Shown: piece by piece, positions 61,182 through 64,000 of the stretch | Layout: every line of letters starts with the position of its first letter | Numbering within the stretch: position 1 is the stretch's first letter | NCBI RefSeq assembly: GCF_036375055.1 | Contig: NZ_DASUSQ010000094.1 | Span: forward strand, 61,214 to 125,213 | DNA: 64,000 nucleotides | Source of the DNA: Umezawaea sp036375055 | Lineage (GTDB): Bacteria; Actinomycetota; Actinomycetes; Mycobacteriales; Pseudonocardiaceae | Direction: 5' to 3' | Notes under the pieces: generated by a model | What the model saw: only the letters and a program-made list of their open reading frames with translations | What the model was told of the DNA's origin: nothing | Databases searched by the model: none | Translations under genes and position numbers: made by a program

Positions 61182-63376
61182 GAGGTCTCCCGAACCAGCA
61201 GCGCGACCGGGTACCGCTTCAGCAGGCCCGCCACCGAGGTGCCCGCCTCCCGTCCGTTCAGCACGTCAGTCCACTCACCCGGCGGCAGCGGCAGCACGGT
61301 GTCGCGCCAGCCGCCCGCGGCCGCGAGGCCCAGCGGGAGGCGGGTGGCGACGACCACGAGGTCCGGTGACCGGTGGTACGCCACGAGGTGCTCGGCCGCG
61401 ACGCCCTCGGCGGGCAGCGGGCGGTAGCCCCGGAACAGCTCCGGCCGGTTCCGGCGCAGGCGCAGGGCGCGTTGCACGACCAGGAGCTTGGCCGCGCCGG
61501 TCTCGTCGACCTCCGGCAGCCACCAGTCCTCGATGCGGGCCAGCAGCTCGCGCCGGACCGCGTAGTCGACGGGCCGCCGGTTGTCCGGGTCGACCAGCGA
61601 CAGGTCCCACAGCTCGGTGCCCTGGTACACGTCCGGCACGCCGGGCGCGGTGAGCTGCACCAGCTTCTGGCCCAGCGCGTTCGACCAGCCCGCGGCGCGG
61701 ATCCGGCCGACGAACGCCTCGATCTCGCCGCGCGTCACGGCGTCGCCGAGCACCTGCTCCGGCCACGCCGCGACGGCCGCCTCGAACTCCTCGTCGTGGT
61801 CGACCCACGTCGTGCGGAGCTTCGACTCCTTCGCGGCCTTGTCGAGGTAGTCGCGCAGCCGGTCGGGGCCGATGGGCCACGCGCCGACGATCGTCTGCCA
61901 CGCCAGCAGGTTCAGCGACGGCTCGTCGATGCCGTGCCGCTCGGTCCACCGGCGCACCAGGTCGCCGAACTCCTCCGGCAGCTCGGAGAGCACGGCCAGG
62001 CGGGCCCGCACGTCCTCGGAGCGCTTGGTGTCGTGCGTCGACAGCGTCGTCATCGACTCGGGCAGGGCCGCGTCCCGCTGCGCCGCGAGGGCGTGGAACT
62101 CCTCGACGGGCACGCCGAAGCGGTCCGGTGCGCCGCCGACCTCGTTGAGCGCCGCGAACCGGGTGTACCGGTAGAACGCGGTGTCCTCGGTGCCCTTGGC
62201 GACGACCATGCCGGACGTCTGCTGGATCCGGGTGGCGAGTTCGCCTCCGGGGTCGGCGCGGACCTGCTCGTCCAGCGCCTCGGCACCCTTGACCCGCGAC
62301 ACCGCCGTCGCCCAGTTCTGCTCGCCCTCGGGCAGGTAGGAGCGGTACACCGGGAAGTTGACCATCACGTCCGCGACGGCCGCCTCGGCGTCCGCCCGGT
62401 CGACGCCCTCCACGAGCGCGGCGATCCGGCGGACCTCGGCCCGCAGGATCGAGTCCGTGACGAGCTTGCGGCAGGTGTGCTCGACGGCCTCGAAGTCGGT
62501 CTCCTGGCCCAGTTCCGCGGCCAGCGCGGTGAAGTGCTCCTCGGCGCGGGGGTCGACGAAGAGGCCGCAGACCTCGCGCAGCGCGTCGTAGCCCGTGGTG
62601 CCCTCGACCGGCCAGCTCGTCGGCAGCGGTTCGCCGACGCCGAGGATCTTCTCCGCGACGATCCAGACGCCCGAGCGCTCCTTGAGCCGCCGGAAGTAGC
62701 CGCCGGGGTCGGCGAGGCCGTCGGGGTGGTCGACCCGCAGGCCGGTCACCTGGCCCGCCGCGACCCAGCGCAGCACCTCGTCGTGCGTGGCGTCGAAGAC
62801 CTCGGGGTCCTCCACGCGCACCGCGGCGAGCGTGGTGATGTCGAAGAACCGCCGGTAGTTCAGCTCCTCGTTGGCCCGCCGCCAGTGCACGAGCCGGTAG
62901 TGGTCCGACACCGGCAGGCGGTGGTCGTAGTACGTCACGACGTCGCCCTCGGTGGTGGGCTCGCCCTCGTCGCCGAGGATGGGCACCAGCACCGGACCGG
63001 CGGACCAGTCGATGTCGAAGTACTTGGCGTAGCGGGACTCCTGGCCGTGCTTGAGCACGTCCCACCACCACGGGTCGGTCTCCGGCGCGGCGACGGACAT
63101 GTGGTTGGGCACGATGTCGAGCACGAACCCGAGGCCCGCGGCGGAGACCTTCGCGCTGAGGGCGAGCCGCCCCTCCTCCCCGCCCAGTTCGGGCCGGGCG
63201 CGGGTCGGGTCCACGACGTCGTAGCCGTGGGTGGAACCCGGTGCGGCGTCGAGGATCGGGGACGCGTAGACCGCTCCGACGCCGAGCCGCTCCAGGTAGT
63301 CGACGGCCTCGGCGGCGTCGGCGAAGGTGAAGCCGGGGTGCAGCTGGAGCCGGTAGGTCGAGCTGGGCGCGCTCAT
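61178..63376 (-). CDS. treY: Malto-oligosyltrehalose synthase
   Basis: GH13 enzyme, 732 aa, that converts the reducing end of a maltodextrin to a trehalose unit. Hallmarks: STYRLQLHPGFTFADA at the N-terminus, LDIVPNHM, GLRVDHPDGLADP (nucleophile), WIVAEKIL (acid/base) and STHDTKRSED. ATG 63376 overlaps the treX stop (ATGA). Typical length for bacterial TreY is 700-800 aa. Confidence 0.96.
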   Translation of the reverse strand: MSAPSSTYRLQLHPGFTFADAAEAVDYLERLGVGAVYASPILDAAPGSTHGYDVVDPTRARPELGGEEGRLALSAKVSAAGLGFVLDIVPNHMSVAAPETDPWWWDVLKHGQESRYAKYFDIDWSAGPVLVPILGDEGEPTTEGDVVTYYDHRLPVSDHYRLVHWRRANEELNYRRFFDITTLAAVRVEDPEVFDATHDEVLRWVAAGQVTGLRVDHPDGLADPGGYFRRLKERSGVWIVAEKILGVGEPLPTSWPVEGTTGYDALREVCGLFVDPRAEEHFTALAAELGQETDFEAVEHTCRKLVTDSILRAEVRRIAALVEGVDRADAEAAVADVMVNFPVYRSYLPEGEQNWATAVSRVKGAEALDEQVRADPGGELATRIQQTSGMVVAKGTEDTAFYRYTRFAALNEVGGAPDRFGVPVEEFHALAAQRDAALPESMTTLSTHDTKRSEDVRARLAVLSELPEEFGDLVRRWTERHGIDEPSLNLLAWQTIVGAWPIGPDRLRDYLDKAAKESKLRTTWVDHDEEFEAAVAAWPEQVLGDAVTRGEIEAFVGRIRAAGWSNALGQKLVQLTAPGVPDVYQGTELWDLSLVDPDNRRPVDYAVRRELLARIEDWWLPEVDETGAAKLLVVQRALRLRRNRPELFRGYRPLPAEGVAAEHLVAYHRSPDLVVVATRLPLGLAAAGGWRDTVLPLPPGEWTDVLNGREAGTSVAGLLKRYPVALLVRETS

Positions 63377-64000
63377 TCGCCACCCGTCCTCTGGAGGACG
63401 ACCAGGGACCGCGCGACGAGCGTGAGCTTGCCGCCCGCCGGGATGGGCTCGCCCATCTCCGGGATGCGCACCTCGCCGGTCGCCGTGTCGACCACCACCG
63501 TCCACTCCGGACCGTAGCCCTCCTCGGGCAGCGTCACCTCGATGTCCTCGTGGTGGGCGTTGAACGCCAGCAGGAACGAGTCGTCCACCACCCGCATGCC
63601 CCGCTGGTCCAGGTCCGGGATGCCCTCGCCGTTGAGGAACGCCACGACGCAGCGGCCGAAGTCGTCGCCCCAGTTGTGCTCGGTCATCTCCTTGCCCTCG
63701 GGCGTGAACCACGCGATGTCCCGCAGGTCGTCACCACTGCGGATCGGCTTGCCCGCGAAGAACCTCCGCCTGCGCAGCACCGGGTGCTGCTTGCGGAACG
63801 CGGTGAGCGCGCCGGTGAACTCGATCAGGTCGGCGTTCTCCTCGGCCAGCGTCCAGTCCACCCAGGAGATCTCCGTGTCCTGGCAGTAGGCGTTGTTGTT
63901 GCCGTGCTGCGTGCGGCCGAACTCGTCACCGTGCAGCAGCATCGGCACACCCTGCGACAACAGCGTCGTCGCCAGCAGGTTCCGCCGCTGGCGCGCCCTC
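63373..64000 (-). CDS. treX: Glycogen debranching enzyme TreX, 3' part (5' end outside window)
   Basis: C-terminal 208 residues of a GH13 isoamylase-type debranching enzyme. GVPMLLHGDEFGRTQHGNNNAYCQD and ISWVDW are diagnostic of GlgX/TreX, and the end is the beta-sandwich (DDSFLLAFNAHHEDIEVTLP). It frees linear maltodextrin for TreY. The gene continues beyond position 64000 on the minus strand. Confidence 0.94.
   Translation of the reverse strand, partial: RARQRRNLLATTLLSQGVPMLLHGDEFGRTQHGNNNAYCQDTEISWVDWTLAEENADLIEFTGALTAFRKQHPVLRRRRFFAGKPIRSGDDLRDIAWFTPEGKEMTEHNWGDDFGRCVVAFLNGEGIPDLDQRGMRVVDDSFLLAFNAHHEDIEVTLPEEGYGPEWTVVVDTATGEVRIPEMGEPIPAGGKLTLVARSLVVLQRTGGE

Overview
The window is very GC-rich, uses GTG starts freely and packs genes into operons with 4-bp start/stop overlaps. 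It carries an Emb-type arabinosyltransferase with a decaprenyl-phosphate phosphoribosyltransferase, an F420-dependent LLM oxidoreductase, ANTAR and STAS/anti-sigma regulators, and a DtxR-type iron box. Together these point to an actinomycete, most likely order Pseudonocardiales (Saccharothrix/Lentzea/Actinosynnema-like). The genus is inference. I see no tRNA, rRNA, CRISPR array, intact insertion sequence or prophage.

Layout. 1-5.6 kb: left edge of a hydroxamate siderophore cluster on the minus strand (ornithine N-monooxygenase, siderophore-binding lipoprotein, NRPS A-T-E module cut by the window edge) behind an IdeR/DmdR-type box. 5.7-6.3 kb: frameshifted remnant of an adenylate-forming enzyme. 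6.4-14.5 kb: beta-glucoside/oligosaccharide operon with a peptide-class (family 5) ABC importer, a GH1 beta-glucosidase and a LacI regulator, with a CebR-like operator. 14.7-15.2 kb: MOSC protein, followed by two orphan copies of the same operator type. 15.4-21.5 kb: complete protocatechuate branch of the beta-ketoadipate pathway (pcaIJHGBDC plus an IclR regulator). 21.5-22.1 kb: non-coding segment with ~25-bp repeats, a long interrupted inverted repeat and a G-tract-rich array.

22-36 kb is a signalling neighbourhood: a SpoIIE-type phosphatase, a 1414-aa soluble hybrid histidine kinase with a long HAMP array, a MarR-controlled hydrolase/epimerase pair, two STAS proteins, an RsbW-like anti-sigma factor, an exopolyphosphatase-like protein, a GNAT, a MEDS-HATPase fusion and a WS/DGAT acyltransferase. 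Sigma-B-like promoter candidates (GTTT-N15/16-GGGNAY) precede some of these genes and a distant csbD-udgX pair, suggesting a general-stress partner-switching network. 36-43.7 kb: envelope genes (GT4 glycosyltransferase, flippase, then emb-PAP2-ubiA for arabinan/DPA synthesis). 43.7-48.5 kb: a putative PD-(D/E)XK protein with degenerate repeats of its own 3' end, a HAD phosphatase, an F420 oxidoreductase and a membrane Ser/Thr kinase. 48.6-54 kb: PucR regulator divergent from gabT-gabD, then a LacI regulator. 54-57.7 kb: a 664-aa protein with a C-terminal HEPN-like RNxxxH motif, and a TetR/SDR divergent pair. 57.7-59.5 kb: a strongly initiated 13-codon ORF, the csbD-udgX stress pair and an ANTAR regulator. 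59.4-64 kb: trehalose operon treX(partial)-treY-treZ.

The best candidates for something undescribed are the stand-alone HEPN-like protein, the PD-(D/E)XK-like protein with its repeat tail, the two short ORFs (13 and 33 codons), the sigma-B-linked csbD-udgX pair and the structured non-coding block at 21.5-22.1 kb. All function calls come from reading motifs by eye; no database search was run.
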